Part shown: piece after piece, positions 26,071-34,671 of the stretch
Numbering within the stretch: position 1 is the first letter of the stretch
Layout of the letters: the number at the start of each line of letters is the position of its first letter
Assembly: GCA_028289605.1 (NCBI GenBank)
Contig: JANQON010000003.1
Span: 186,001-250,000, forward strand
Direction of reading: 5' to 3'
From: Hyphococcus sp.
Lineage (GTDB): Bacteria > Pseudomonadota > Alphaproteobacteria > Caulobacterales > Parvularculaceae
DNA length: 64,000 nucleotides
Notes under the pieces: generated by a model
What the model was told of the DNA's origin: nothing
What the model saw: the letters and a program-made list of their open reading frames with translations, nothing else
Databases searched by the model: none
Position numbers and translations under genes: made by a program

Positions 26071-27633
26071 ATGACAGAGCAATTTGATGCAATCGTAATC
26101 GGTTCAGGACTGGGCGGACTGACCGCGGGGGCGATGTACGCGCGGGCCGGCAAGCGGGTGCTGCTCCTGGAGCGCAACGCCGGTTTCGGCGGCGCCGCAT
26201 CCACCTATCGCCACGGCGCCATGACGGTTGAAGCGTCCTTGCACGAAACTGCTGATCCCCGCCGCACCATCGATCCGAAAGGCGCGGTCTTTGAAGCGCT
26301 CGATCTTTATGACGAGATCGAACTGGCGCCTGTGCCGGATTTTCACGAAATTCGCGGACCGATGTTGGGCGAGCCTTTCGTGCTGCCCCACGGATTTGCG
26401 GCGATCGAGGCCGCGCTCATTGCGCGCTTTCCCCATCAGAAGAAAAACGCCAAGCGGTTCTTACGCCATGTGCGCCGCAGCCTCAGGGCCCTCGATTTCG
26501 TCGGCGGCGGACACAGCGCGCTGTGGCGGATCGCCAACGCGGCCGACTTTCCGCTCGAACTCTGGGCCGTTATGCGTGACTTCCGGTCATCGCTTTCCGA
26601 CGTGTTGCAACGCCACTTCGGCGACGATGAGGCGATTAAAATCGCACTTGCCGCGAACCTTCCCTATTTCGCCGACGACCCGGACGAATTCTGGTGGCTC
26701 GGCTACGCCATCGCCCAGGGCGGCTTTCTGCAAGGCGGCGGCAACTACATCAAGGGCGGCTCGCAGCGATTGAGCGACCGGCTCGCCGAGATCATTCGCG
26801 AAGAAAATGGTGTGACCAAAACCAGATGCACCGTATACGGTGTTGATGTGGACCCTGATGGCGCCGTGTCGCAAGTCCGTTATGAGGACAGCGAGAGCGG
26901 CGGTTCGAAGACGGCTGAGGCGGCGGTGGTGTTCGCCAACGCTGCGCCCCATGTGGTCGCCGAAATGCTGCCGGAAGAGTCGCGCGAAGGATTTGCCGAA
27001 TCCTATCGCGACAAACCGCTGTCCATTTCGTTGCTGTCTGCAACCTTTGGGCTCAGTCGCCCGCCCGCCGAGCTCGGCGTCACCCACTATTCGACAGTGC
27101 TTGTTCCGGAATGGGTCCGCGCCCTTTCCGACTACAAAAAGAGCGTCGAAATTCTCGCAGAAGCGCCGGGAGACAAGATGCCTGTCCTGACCGTCGTCGA
27201 CTACAACCAGATCGACAGCGACATTCGAGAGGACGGCCTTTATGCTGTGAATGTCGTCTGCGTCGATAGTACGGAAAACTGGGAAGGGTTGGACGCAGGC
27301 GCCTATGAGGCGCGCAGGGAGGCATGGCGTGCGGCGATCCTGGCCCGGCTTGATCAGGAATGGCCCGGCTTTGAAGCGGCGGCGCTGTCTTCAACGGTCG
27401 CGACAGCGCGTTCCATGCAGCGTCATCTGAACACGCCCGGCGGCGCGATCTACGGCTTTGCATTGCGCCCGCCGCGCAGCGGGCCGATCCGGCCGCCCAG
27501 GCAAGTGGAGACCAATATCGACGGCCTGTGGCTTGCCTCCGCTTTCGGCGGCGGCGGCGGGTTCACCGGCTCGATGGCCTGCGGCGCCGCCGCCGCGCGA
27601 GGCGCGCTGGCGCAGGAGGCCGATAAGCGTTAG
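26071..27633 (+). CDS. FAD-dependent CrtI/phytoene desaturase-like oxidoreductase
   Basis: 520 aa. The N-terminal FAD dinucleotide motif is IVIGSGLGGLTAGAMYARAG, then LLERNAGFGGAAS. The C-terminal FAD-closing motif is DGLWLASAFGGGGGFTGSMA. The family includes phytoene desaturases, carotenoid isomerases and retinol saturase-like enzymes. No other carotenoid genes are nearby, so the substrate is uncertain. The start is ATG at 26071 after a weak ribosome site (GGCGGCG). Confidence 0.85.
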   Translation: MTEQFDAIVIGSGLGGLTAGAMYARAGKRVLLLERNAGFGGAASTYRHGAMTVEASLHETADPRRTIDPKGAVFEALDLYDEIELAPVPDFHEIRGPMLGEPFVLPHGFAAIEAALIARFPHQKKNAKRFLRHVRRSLRALDFVGGGHSALWRIANAADFPLELWAVMRDFRSSLSDVLQRHFGDDEAIKIALAANLPYFADDPDEFWWLGYAIAQGGFLQGGGNYIKGGSQRLSDRLAEIIREENGVTKTRCTVYGVDVDPDGAVSQVRYEDSESGGSKTAEAAVVFANAAPHVVAEMLPEESREGFAESYRDKPLSISLLSATFGLSRPPAELGVTHYSTVLVPEWVRALSDYKKSVEILAEAPGDKMPVLTVVDYNQIDSDIREDGLYAVNVVCVDSTENWEGLDAGAYEARREAWRAAILARLDQEWPGFEAAALSSTVATARSMQRHLNTPGGAIYGFALRPPRSGPIRPPRQVETNIDGLWLASAFGGGGGFTGSMACGAAAARGALAQEADKR

Positions 27634-27650
27634 GCGCCGGCTCATTGTTA

Positions 27651-28532
27651 TCAGCCTACTGAGTGATGGTCGGACTGCGCCGACTGCGGCGGGTTGATCC
27701 GCTGCGTGATTTCTGAAAGCCGTGTCAGGCTTTGCAGCGCGGCTGGCAGCGTGACGGCGGACTCCATGAACTCGTAGGAATAGACGACAATGGAGAATAT
27801 CTGCCCCGGAGTCGCGCCCGACCGAACGGCGGCGAACCACAAGTTGAAACTCAGCATCGCCAGCAACGCGACAAAGATCAGGCCATAGACAAGCGCCTCG
27901 GTGTCGGACAGGCGTATCTCGTGACGGCGCAGCGCCGACAGGTGCGTGCGGATGGTATGCGGCGCCCTTGTTTCCAGGGCGGAAACCTGTTGTTCAGCCT
28001 GTTCATTCAATTCGCGGTTAAGCCTGAAAAAGCGCCCGCCCGACAGTCCGTAGATCGCGAGCGACGCGGCGGTTGCAGCGCCGGCGGACGCGGCAAGCGC
28101 AGGATGAAAGGACCACAAGACGAGGATAGAGACGACAACCTGAACCACGGCGGTGATGACAACCGGCGCTTCGGCTTCCAGGAAATCCACAAGCTCGCGG
28201 CTCATATTGAGACGGGCGTTGACCGTTGATACGGGTTCGGACCGCGCATAGTCTGCAACGGCAGCGCCGAGTTCGACGCGCATGGCGCCGTAGGCGCGCG
28301 TGTCGTATAGGCGCCGCCCGACGGCGAGCCCTAGTATGAAGACCATGGCGCCGAGCAACCAGAAAAAGGGCGTCCTGTCGCCCGCCAGCAGGCCGTCGAT
28401 GGAAAGGCCCATAAGGAGCGGCAGCGCCGCGAGCATGCCGGTCTCGAATATCGTCAGCCCCCAGGTCACGCTCACTTGACGCGGGAAGACAACGATCAGC
28501 GAGCCGATCGATAGTTTGCGATCGAGCAGCAT
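27651..28532 (-). CDS. ABC-type six-TM domain protein without ATPase domain
   Basis: 293 aa. It has the six-helix ABC exporter membrane domain (FETGMLAALPLLMGLSIDGL, GAMRVELGAAVADYARSEP, ARLNMSRELVDFLEAEAP), but no Walker A, signature or Walker B motif follows. It starts 9 nt after the stop of the upstream sterol desaturase gene and is the third gene of the TetR-led operon. It may pair with an unlinked ATPase or be a transport-dead membrane factor. Confidence 0.75.
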   Translation of the reverse strand: MLLDRKLSIGSLIVVFPRQVSVTWGLTIFETGMLAALPLLMGLSIDGLLAGDRTPFFWLLGAMVFILGLAVGRRLYDTRAYGAMRVELGAAVADYARSEPVSTVNARLNMSRELVDFLEAEAPVVITAVVQVVVSILVLWSFHPALAASAGAATAASLAIYGLSGGRFFRLNRELNEQAEQQVSALETRAPHTIRTHLSALRRHEIRLSDTEALVYGLIFVALLAMLSFNLWFAAVRSGATPGQIFSIVVYSYEFMESAVTLPAALQSLTRLSEITQRINPPQSAQSDHHSVG

Positions 28533-28541
28533 ATAGAGCGC

Positions 28542-29420
28542 CTAAGAGTTGACGGGTTGCGCCGGTTTTTCCGCCGCTTTCGGCGCCCAGCCGGGTTTTC
28601 CGAACAAGTACATCCAAAATTCGCCAAAGGACCGGGCGCTTTTGAGATCGCGGAAAAATTGCGGCAGTTCTGAAAACCAGACGACTAACGGATTGACGCT
28701 CGAGAAATCCCGTTTCAGGCCATAGCGCGGCGTTTCTTCTTCGCGCTGATAGGTGCCGAACAGCCGGTCCCAGATAATCAGTATGCCGCCATAGTTCTTG
28801 TCGATGTACTTGTCATCGCAGCCATGGTGCACCCGGTGATTAGCGGGGGTGTTGAGAAATGAATCGAGCGGTCCCAATTTGCCGATGAGTTCAGTGTGGA
28901 TCCAGGTCTGGTAGGCGAGCACAAAAAGGATGCCGAAGAAAATCAGCGCGGGCGGAAAGCCCAGAAAGATGAGCGGCAGATGAAATAGAACGGAGATCGC
29001 GCCTTCCAGGGGGCCGAACCGCACCGCGACGCTGGCGTTCATGTAGCGAGACGAATGGTGGACCGCATGCTGCGTCCAGAACAGCCGCACTTCGTGGGCA
29101 ATCCGGTGCTCCCAATAATAGATGAAGTCGCAGGCGATCACTGCCGCGATCAGTGTCCAGACTGTCATCGGCATAGTCCATGTCACATAGGTCTGAGCCA
29201 GGAAGACATAGCCCGCATAGGCGAAAGACATCACGAAGATTTCGATCAGGATCGAAGGGATTTGCGTTGAGATACCGGCGATCATGTCCATGTGACCGCG
29301 GCCTCTGAAGGACTTCGAAAAGAAACCCTTGACGATCTCGATCATCAAAATGGCGGCGCCGATAAGTAAAAATCCTTCATCGAACGCATCGCCAAGGTTT
29401 TGAATCTGTTCCGGCGTCAT
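28542..29420 (-). CDS. Sterol desaturase family protein
   Basis: 292 aa membrane di-iron oxygenase. His boxes: YYWEHRIAHE, TQHAVHHSS and NHRVHHG; three to four helices. It is a close relative of the family that hydroxylates or desaturates sterols, fatty acids and alkylglycerols. The ATG overlaps the stop of the TetR gene by 4 nt (ATGA, 29417-29420), so expression is coupled to the regulator. It is followed by a six-TM ABC-like protein. Confidence 0.88.
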   Translation of the reverse strand: MTPEQIQNLGDAFDEGFLLIGAAILMIEIVKGFFSKSFRGRGHMDMIAGISTQIPSILIEIFVMSFAYAGYVFLAQTYVTWTMPMTVWTLIAAVIACDFIYYWEHRIAHEVRLFWTQHAVHHSSRYMNASVAVRFGPLEGAISVLFHLPLIFLGFPPALIFFGILFVLAYQTWIHTELIGKLGPLDSFLNTPANHRVHHGCDDKYIDKNYGGILIIWDRLFGTYQREEETPRYGLKRDFSSVNPLVVWFSELPQFFRDLKSARSFGEFWMYLFGKPGWAPKAAEKPAQPVNS

Positions 29421-29977
29421 GATTTTCCTTTCCCGAGTCCGGCCGTCAGGGTGCGCCAGGCGAGATCCGCCGCCTGGGCGTGGGTCGTTTCTCCGGACTT
29501 CACGCTTTCCCAGGCGGCGTAGAGCAGGTGATCGAACGCTTGCGCAATCCAGTCCGTCGGCACGGCGCGGTCGAACACGCCTTCCCGCTTCGCTTCATCG
29601 ACCATGTCGCGGGTTTCGCGCATCTGGCGCTCGAAAGCGGCGGCGATATCTGGATCATCTTCGATGGGTTCGCGCGCGAGAAAGCCGTGTCGGTCCCCGA
29701 GCGGAATCAGAGCCGTCAGCATCCGCCGGAAGGCGTCCGCATAGGTTTCGGCGTTGTCGCAAGCGGCCTCCGCCGCCTCGTCCATCTCGTCGATCGCGAT
29801 CAGCGCGAGGGCGCGGACAAGATCGTCCCGACCGGCGAAATGACGGTGCAGCGTGGCGCGGCCGACGCCTGCCCGATCGGCGATGTCGCCAAGGGACGCG
29901 CTCGGATTGCGGCTCAAAAGGTCAAACGCCGCCTCGATAATGGCGTCTTTCGTGGATGGACGAAGGGGAGTTTTCAT
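29417..29977 (-). CDS. TetR-family regulator of the desaturase / ABC six-TM operon
   Basis: 186 aa. The helix-turn-helix is at about residues 13-50 (SLGDIADRAGVGRATLHRHFAGRDDLVRAL). The ligand domain has the usual helical pattern. The ATG at 29977 (CCTTCGTCC... region upstream) lies directly on a 20-bp palindrome; an ATG at 29995 would begin inside it (adds six residues). The regulator is therefore expected to repress itself and the two downstream genes. Confidence 0.85.
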   Translation of the reverse strand: MKTPLRPSTKDAIIEAAFDLLSRNPSASLGDIADRAGVGRATLHRHFAGRDDLVRALALIAIDEMDEAAEAACDNAETYADAFRRMLTALIPLGDRHGFLAREPIEDDPDIAAAFERQMRETRDMVDEAKREGVFDRAVPTDWIAQAFDHLLYAAWESVKSGETTHAQAADLAWRTLTAGLGKGKS

Positions 29978-29995
29978 GAGACATATATGTCTCAT
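29976..29995. promoter_or_regulatory. 20-bp perfect palindrome, probable TetR operator
   Basis: ATGAGACATATATGTCTCAT reads identically on both strands and covers the start codon of the TetR gene. Binding here would block its own translation start and transcription. Confidence 0.75.
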
Positions 29996-30035
29996 TTGAG
30001 AGAAGAGTCAATAGGGGGCCAAATGAATCATGCTG

Positions 30036-30110
30036 CCGCTCATCCCGGCCCGCGCGCGAAGGCGCGCAGACTTTAGTTTGACCGCTTCGCGGTCGGGCCG
30101 GGACCTCATA
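30036..30110. repeat. REP-like palindromic repeat, family A copy 2
   Basis: CCGCTCATCCCGGCCCGCGC start and GGGCCGGGACCTCATA end, with an internal GACCGCTTCGCGGTC hairpin. It shares the insert GACCGC...GCGGTC with the copy at 49275. Confidence 0.75.
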
Positions 30111-30139
30111 CGGCGAACGCAGTTATTGTTGAGACGAAG

Positions 30140-30272
30140 CCCCCCCACCCGAAATTCGTTTCACGAATTTCGACCTCCCCTCAAGGGGGAGGTAGATCTG
30201 GTTCACTCTCCTTTTCACCTCCCCCTCGAGGGGAGGTTGAAATTGCGCCAGCAATTTCGGGAGGGGGGAGGC
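30140..30272. repeat. Inverted repeat of CCCCTC-rich blocks (family C)
   Basis: Starts with CCCCCCACCCGAAATTCG and ends with its partial complement ATTTCGGGAGGGGGGAGG. Two inner hairpins, GAAATTCG/CGAATTTC and ACCTCCCCTC/GAGGGGAGGT, lie between them. This dispersed type is common in alphaproteobacterial genomes. Confidence 0.75.
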
Positions 30273-30294
30273 GTTTTGACGGATTTATCCGCCC

Positions 30295-31905
30295 CTACGA
30301 CACCCCGCCATAGGCGACGCCGGACAGTTCGGCCATTTCCTTTTTCCACGTCGTCAAATCACTGATGGAAAATTTGGACAGATGGTCGTGACCGCAGGCC
30401 CGCGCCATGACCTGCATCAGTCCGACCGAGGCATCGAAGAAATTCTTCAGTTGGCGCGCGGATTTTTCCACTACAATTCGCGACGCCAGATGCGGTTTCT
30501 GGGTAGCGATGCCGACGGGGCAATTGTTGGTGTGACAGGCGCGCATGGCGATGCAGCCGATCGCCTGCATCGCCGCGTTCGATACAGCGATGGCGTCGGC
30601 GCCCAGCGCCATCGCCTTGACGAAGTCAACGGGCTTGCGCAGACCCCCTGTAGCGATCAGGCTGACATTGGACTGGCCGATCCGGTCAAGATGGCGACGT
30701 GCGCGCGCCAGCGCCGGAATGGTGGGTACGGATATATTATCGCGGAAGATGATAGGCGCCGCGCCGGTGCCGCCGCCGCGTCCGTCAAGGATGATATAGT
30801 CGACGCCGACCTCAATCGCCGCGTCAATGTCTTTCTCGATATGCTGGGCGGAGAGTTTGTAGCCGATGGGAATGCCGCCGGTCCTGTCCCGCACCTCGTT
30901 GGCGAAATCCCTGATCTGGCTGACCTCCGTCCAGTCCGGGAAACGCGGCGGCGAAATCGCGTCGCTGCCCGGTTCCAGACCGCGCACTTCGGCGATTTTG
31001 CCGTGCACTTTGGCGCCGGGCAGGTGGCCGCCGGTGCCCGTTTTGGCGCCCTGGCCGCCTTTGAAGTGAAACGCCTGAACGTGATCGAGTTTGTCCCAGG
31101 TGAAACCGAACCGGGCCGAGGCCAGTTCGTAAAAGTACTTCGACACGGCGGCCTGTTCTTCCGGCAACATGCCGCCTTCGCCGGAGCAGATGCCCGTGCC
31201 GGCGAGCTCCGCGCCGCGCGCCAGCGCGACCTTCGCCGGTTCCGACAACGCGCCGAAGCTCATGTCAGAGACAAAAAGCGGTATGCTGAGCGTTAGCGGC
31301 TTTTGCGCTTTGGGGCCGATGACGACGTCCGTGCCCACCACGTCCTCATCGAGCAGCGGGGCTTTTTGCAGCTGCGCGGTGAGAATCTGAATGTCGTCCC
31401 AGTCCGGCAGGTCGCGGCGGGGAACGCCCATCGCGCTGACCTCGCCGTGATGGCCGGTGACCGACAGGCCTTCCCGCGCATAGCGCTGAATCAACGCCGT
31501 GTAGGGTTCTTCCTGCGTGCCGTGACTGGTGTCGGCGTAGAGGCCGAGATAGGCGTCGCGGTCAAAAGGCTGCGGGTTCTCTTGTCCCCAAGCCTCGATC
31601 TCATCGGCGTCAACCAGGACGGCGCCGTTTTCGACCCAGGTCGAAAATTTCTGCAGCGCTTCTTCGTTGTTATAGGCCGATACGCCGCTGTCGAGGCGGT
31701 AATCCCAGTCATGTACGCCGCAGACGAGATCGTTTCCGCGGACGAATCCGTCAGCCATCAATGCGCCGCGATGAAGGCAGCGGCCATAGAAGACCGAGAT
31801 GGCTTCGTCGTATTTCACAACGACCAGGTCCACTGATCCAACCAGCGCGTAAGCCGGCTGGCGATCCTGAAGAAGATCGACCTTGGCGATTTCAACTTTT
31901 TTCAT
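30295..31905 (-). CDS. Rieske [2Fe-2S] - glutamate synthase-like fusion protein
   Basis: 536 aa. N-terminal Rieske domain: CLHRGALM (C43, H45) and CGVHDWDYR (C62, H65). From about residue 160 the protein is an FMN-binding glutamate synthase domain (YKLSAQHIEKDIDAAIEVGV, LDGRGGGTGAAP, IATGGLRKPVDFVKAMALGA) with the [3Fe-4S] cluster CIAMRACHTNNCPVG. It lacks the glutaminase domain. Such proteins are found in many Proteobacteria and probably shuttle electrons, not make glutamate. Confidence 0.88.
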   Translation of the reverse strand: MKKVEIAKVDLLQDRQPAYALVGSVDLVVVKYDEAISVFYGRCLHRGALMADGFVRGNDLVCGVHDWDYRLDSGVSAYNNEEALQKFSTWVENGAVLVDADEIEAWGQENPQPFDRDAYLGLYADTSHGTQEEPYTALIQRYAREGLSVTGHHGEVSAMGVPRRDLPDWDDIQILTAQLQKAPLLDEDVVGTDVVIGPKAQKPLTLSIPLFVSDMSFGALSEPAKVALARGAELAGTGICSGEGGMLPEEQAAVSKYFYELASARFGFTWDKLDHVQAFHFKGGQGAKTGTGGHLPGAKVHGKIAEVRGLEPGSDAISPPRFPDWTEVSQIRDFANEVRDRTGGIPIGYKLSAQHIEKDIDAAIEVGVDYIILDGRGGGTGAAPIIFRDNISVPTIPALARARRHLDRIGQSNVSLIATGGLRKPVDFVKAMALGADAIAVSNAAMQAIGCIAMRACHTNNCPVGIATQKPHLASRIVVEKSARQLKNFFDASVGLMQVMARACGHDHLSKFSISDLTTWKKEMAELSGVAYGGVS

Positions 31906-32057
31906 ATCTCATCCCACTGACCCTCGACTCATCATTAGCCGCGCAGTCGAGAAATTAGGCAAGTGGGCGGACGGTTTTTCCTGTTTTTCGGCTGGCTGTC
32001 TTGTGGGGCCTGACGCATTTGTGAAGCGCGGCGGATCGTCAACGGCTTCGGGCGGGG

Positions 32058-32543
32058 TCAGTTCGGAGCGTCGCCGCCGGGCTCCCACAGTTGGATAGGA
32101 TTGCCCTCCGGGTCCTGCGTCTTTGCAAACCGACCGTTGGGGTACGTCTCCGGGTCGACTTCTACCTTGGCGCCGTTCTGTTCCAGATGCGCGACGACTT
32201 TATCCAGATCGCGCACGCGAAAATTGAGCATGAACTGCTTGTTCGGATCGCCGAAATAGTCGGTGTCTTTCTTGAACGGCGCGAACACCGTGACGCCCGC
32301 CTCCTGGCGCCAGACCGGACCATCATAGGATGTGGGCGGCGGTTCAATACCGAGATTTTCCTGATACCAGGCCGACAGGGCCTCCGGGTTTTCCGCGCGG
32401 AAGAAAAATCCGCCGAAGCCGGTAACGAAATTCATGCCAGTCTCCCCTTGTTGGTTGTCGCTTGCAGGCTGCGCTGAGTCCGCGACGGAATGCAGCGGAA
32501 ATCCCGCCAGCAAAAATGTCGCTGCAACAAATCGTTTCATCAT
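32058..32543 (-). CDS. VOC (glyoxalase/bleomycin resistance) family protein
   Basis: 161 aa from ATG at 32543, with a signal-like N-terminus (MMKRFVAATFLLAGFPLHSVADS). A second start at 32435 (MNFVTGF) has a strong GGGGAG ribosome site and would give a 125-residue cytosolic protein; both are credible. The VOC fold shows GFFFRAENPEALSAWYQENL, FMLNFRVRDLDKVVAHLEQN and DPEGNPIQLWEP. Metal ligands and substrate are unknown. Confidence 0.75.
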   Translation of the reverse strand: MMKRFVAATFLLAGFPLHSVADSAQPASDNQQGETGMNFVTGFGGFFFRAENPEALSAWYQENLGIEPPPTSYDGPVWRQEAGVTVFAPFKKDTDYFGDPNKQFMLNFRVRDLDKVVAHLEQNGAKVEVDPETYPNGRFAKTQDPEGNPIQLWEPGGDAPN

Positions 32544-32649
32544 GCGTCCTCGATCTTAAGTGGTGCGAAGCCAAACCCATTTTGCCGACCAACACCATCA
32601 CCCAAAGAGGTGATTGACGAAAAATCACTCTCTTTCCGGTGCGGTGCGG

Positions 32650-33378
32650 TCACCATTTCTCCTTGAACGGTCGCAGGTCGAGCTCGTGGGTCCAGGCCGA
32701 TTTCGGTTGCCGGTGAACAAACCAATAGGCCTCGGCGATGGCGTCCGGCGACAACGCTCCGTCTTCGCCGAGGCTTTCCAGATAGTCGCCGAAAGTGGAT
32801 CGCACGCGCTCGCCGTCGATCACGCCGTCGATGATGAAATGAGCAACGTGCACGCCTTTCGGGCCGTAGTCGCGGGCGAGGGCCTGTGCGAGCAGGCGAA
32901 GCCCGCCCTTCATGGCGGCGAAATGGGCGAAGTTGGGCATGCCGCGCAGCGACCCGGACGCGCCGGTGAAGAAGAGACTGCCGCGTCCTTGCGCGGCGAG
33001 GATGGGCAGGGCGCGTTTGGCTGTAAGGAACCCGCCGAAACAGCCGACCCGCCAGAAATTCTCAAAGGTCTCCGCGGTCAGCTCTTCAAACGGAATGATC
33101 GCATTGTTGCCGGCGTTGAACAGTACCGCCGCGATGGGGCCTTGCTCGGCGGCCCGTTCGAAGAGGGCGTCCTGGTCGCTCGCCGACGTGACGTCGACCC
33201 TGACCGCCTCCGCCGATCCGCCGTCGGCGGCGAGCCCGTCGGCGAGCGCCGCCACCTTCTCAAGGGTGCGGCCGCAAACGATGATATGATGGCCGGCCCC
33301 GGCGAATTTTCGCGCCAGCGCCCCGCCCACGCCTTCGGGCGCGCCGGCGCCCAGAATAATTACGGTTTCAGACGCCAC
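32650..33378 (-). CDS. SDR family protein with Phe replacing catalytic Tyr
   Basis: 242 aa. Rossmann motif ILGAGAPEGVGGALARKF, NAGNNA, and ASGS before the active site. In the place of YxxxK there is FAAMK (GMPNFAHFAAMKGGLRLL). This SDR subgroup (glucose/ribitol-dehydrogenase-like with GAGAPEGVG) often lacks the Tyr, so it may not be a standard oxidoreductase. It sits 31 nt downstream of the tautomerase gene and may share its transcript. Confidence 0.8.
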   Translation of the reverse strand: MASETVIILGAGAPEGVGGALARKFAGAGHHIIVCGRTLEKVAALADGLAADGGSAEAVRVDVTSASDQDALFERAAEQGPIAAVLFNAGNNAIIPFEELTAETFENFWRVGCFGGFLTAKRALPILAAQGRGSLFFTGASGSLRGMPNFAHFAAMKGGLRLLAQALARDYGPKGVHVAHFIIDGVIDGERVRSTFGDYLESLGEDGALSPDAIAEAYWFVHRQPKSAWTHELDLRPFKEKW

Positions 33379-33409
33379 GGCGAAGGTCTCCTTTTTGTCG
33401 GTGCTGATC

Positions 33410-33823
33410 TCAGTCGGCGTTCGCCGCGTCGATCTTGGCCTGATGGGCCGCGAGCCACGCCGCTTCCTCTCCGGGTTCGGGCAGGATATCGCCGCCTTCC
33501 ATCACCCAGCTCGCCGGCGTGTCTGTCGTCAACGCAACGACGTCATCGAGCGGAATATTGGCATGGGTGTGAACAGCGTTTCGCATGCGGTCGACCATTT
33601 GCGCTTTCTGATCGTCGGTCCGTCCGCCGCGGATGGTTCCAAAGACAATCGCCGTCTTGTTTGAGAGCGGCGGCTGCGGCGCCTCTTCAAAAAAGAAAAC
33701 ATGGACGAAAGTCGGCGGCGCGCCGGTAACCTCACAGTGAATGTCCGTAATATCGGATGCGATTTTCGGCTTCGCCGCGTCGTCGATCGCGCCTTTTTTC
33801 GTGTTGCAGATATAGAGCGGCAT
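33410..33823 (-). CDS. Tautomerase-fold protein (Tautomerase_3-like)
   Basis: 137 aa starting with Met-Pro (MPLYICNTKKG), so the processed protein has the catalytic N-terminal Pro of the tautomerase superfamily. HVFFFEEAPQPPLSNK and FGTIRGGRTDDQKAQMVDRM fit the chloroacrylic acid dehalogenase-like subgroup. The ATG is preceded by a moderate ribosome site (GGCG). A related, more divergent gene lies 13 nt upstream in the same operon. Confidence 0.8.
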   Translation of the reverse strand: MPLYICNTKKGAIDDAAKPKIASDITDIHCEVTGAPPTFVHVFFFEEAPQPPLSNKTAIVFGTIRGGRTDDQKAQMVDRMRNAVHTHANIPLDDVVALTTDTPASWVMEGGDILPEPGEEAAWLAAHQAKIDAANAD

Positions 33824-33836
33824 GGAGGTTCGCCTT

Positions 33837-34154
33837 TCAGCCTTCGGGGTCGCGAATGGTTGCGACGACTTCTTCCATCGATCGGTTCGCGCCCTTCATC
33901 CAGATATCGCAGAGTTCTTTGAGCAGCGTCACGCGCTCGGATTGGGACAGCTTTCGATTCGACTGCATGGAAACGATCACCGACGTCGACGGTCGCGCGG
34001 CGGTATATCCGCTCCTTTCCGGTACGACGATCCAGTTCATTACCGCCGGCGCAGAAAAAGCGCGTTCAGAAAACGCATTTGTTTCATCGCGCAGCGCCGC
34101 TTCGGCGTCTGCGGAAATCTGACCCGCCTGAACCATGCATAGACATTCGATCAT
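33837..34154 (-). CDS. Divergent tautomerase-like protein lacking N-terminal Pro
   Basis: 105 aa from ATG at 34154. MIECLCMVQAGQ and the C-terminal SNRKLSQSERVTLLKELCDI...MEEVVATIRD match tautomerase strands and helix, with the same second-half pattern as the neighbour. The residue after Met is Ile, not Pro. A longer frame to 34289 adds an Arg-rich stretch with no ribosome site and is not trusted. It may be a regulatory partner of, or an inactive paralogue to, the 33410-33823 protein. Confidence 0.55.
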   Translation of the reverse strand: MIECLCMVQAGQISADAEAALRDETNAFSERAFSAPAVMNWIVVPERSGYTAARPSTSVIVSMQSNRKLSQSERVTLLKELCDIWMKGANRSMEEVVATIRDPEG

Positions 34155-34340
34155 GGGCGCCGTCTCATAAGCCAATCTGTCGATAGGGGCATCATCAGGC
34201 CGGGACGCCAGCTTGGCAAGACGGTTCGTCAGCTTACGGCGTCGACAACGCAGGCGCGCGCGCCGCCGGTTTTGCGCGATCCGGGCCATGCGTAGATTTT
34301 GTCGGCCGCCTGCATTAGTTTTGCGTCAGCGCCGCAGGAC

Positions 34341-34601
34341 ATGAGGGCTGATGTGAAGGACAGGGAGAGCTTCAGCGAGGAATTCCGCAATTGGTTCCGG
34401 CCGATATTTTTGTGGGGGTTCGGCGTCTCCATTTTTCTTCTGAGCGCCTATTCCTTTCTAACGGAAATTCGCACCGGCGCCGGGCCGTCGCTGTTGCTGA
34501 CGCTGTTGCCGCTCGCCGTCCTCCTCGCGCTGGTGTGGGTCGTCGCATCGGTGCTGGCGACCCTCGCCGCGATCGGCATTCGAAAGCGGTTGGACCGATA
34601 A
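34341..34601 (+). CDS. Small two-TM membrane protein
   Basis: 86 aa from ATG at 34341. Hydrophilic N-terminus (RADVKDRESFSEEFRNWFR) followed by two hydrophobic helices (IFLWGFGVSIFLLSAYSFL and LLLTLLPLAVLLALVWVVASVL). No named family was recognised. Weak ribosome site (AGGAC adjacent). Genuine coding is likely because of the clean amphipathic layout. Confidence 0.5.
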   Translation: MRADVKDRESFSEEFRNWFRPIFLWGFGVSIFLLSAYSFLTEIRTGAGPSLLLTLLPLAVLLALVWVVASVLATLAAIGIRKRLDR

Positions 34602-34671
34602 CCGTATAATGTGTACGGATCATCAGCGGCTGCGGCGGCGCCCGGCCTCCATTTCTTTTTCGCGGAAACCA

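Larger units (their letters stand above)
29996..30294. other. Intergenic region without genes
   Basis: About 300 nt between the TetR start and the Rieske-fusion stop. It is nearly filled by repeats: a family A element (30036-30110) and a CCTCCCC inverted element (30140-30272). No coding signal was seen. Confidence 0.8.
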
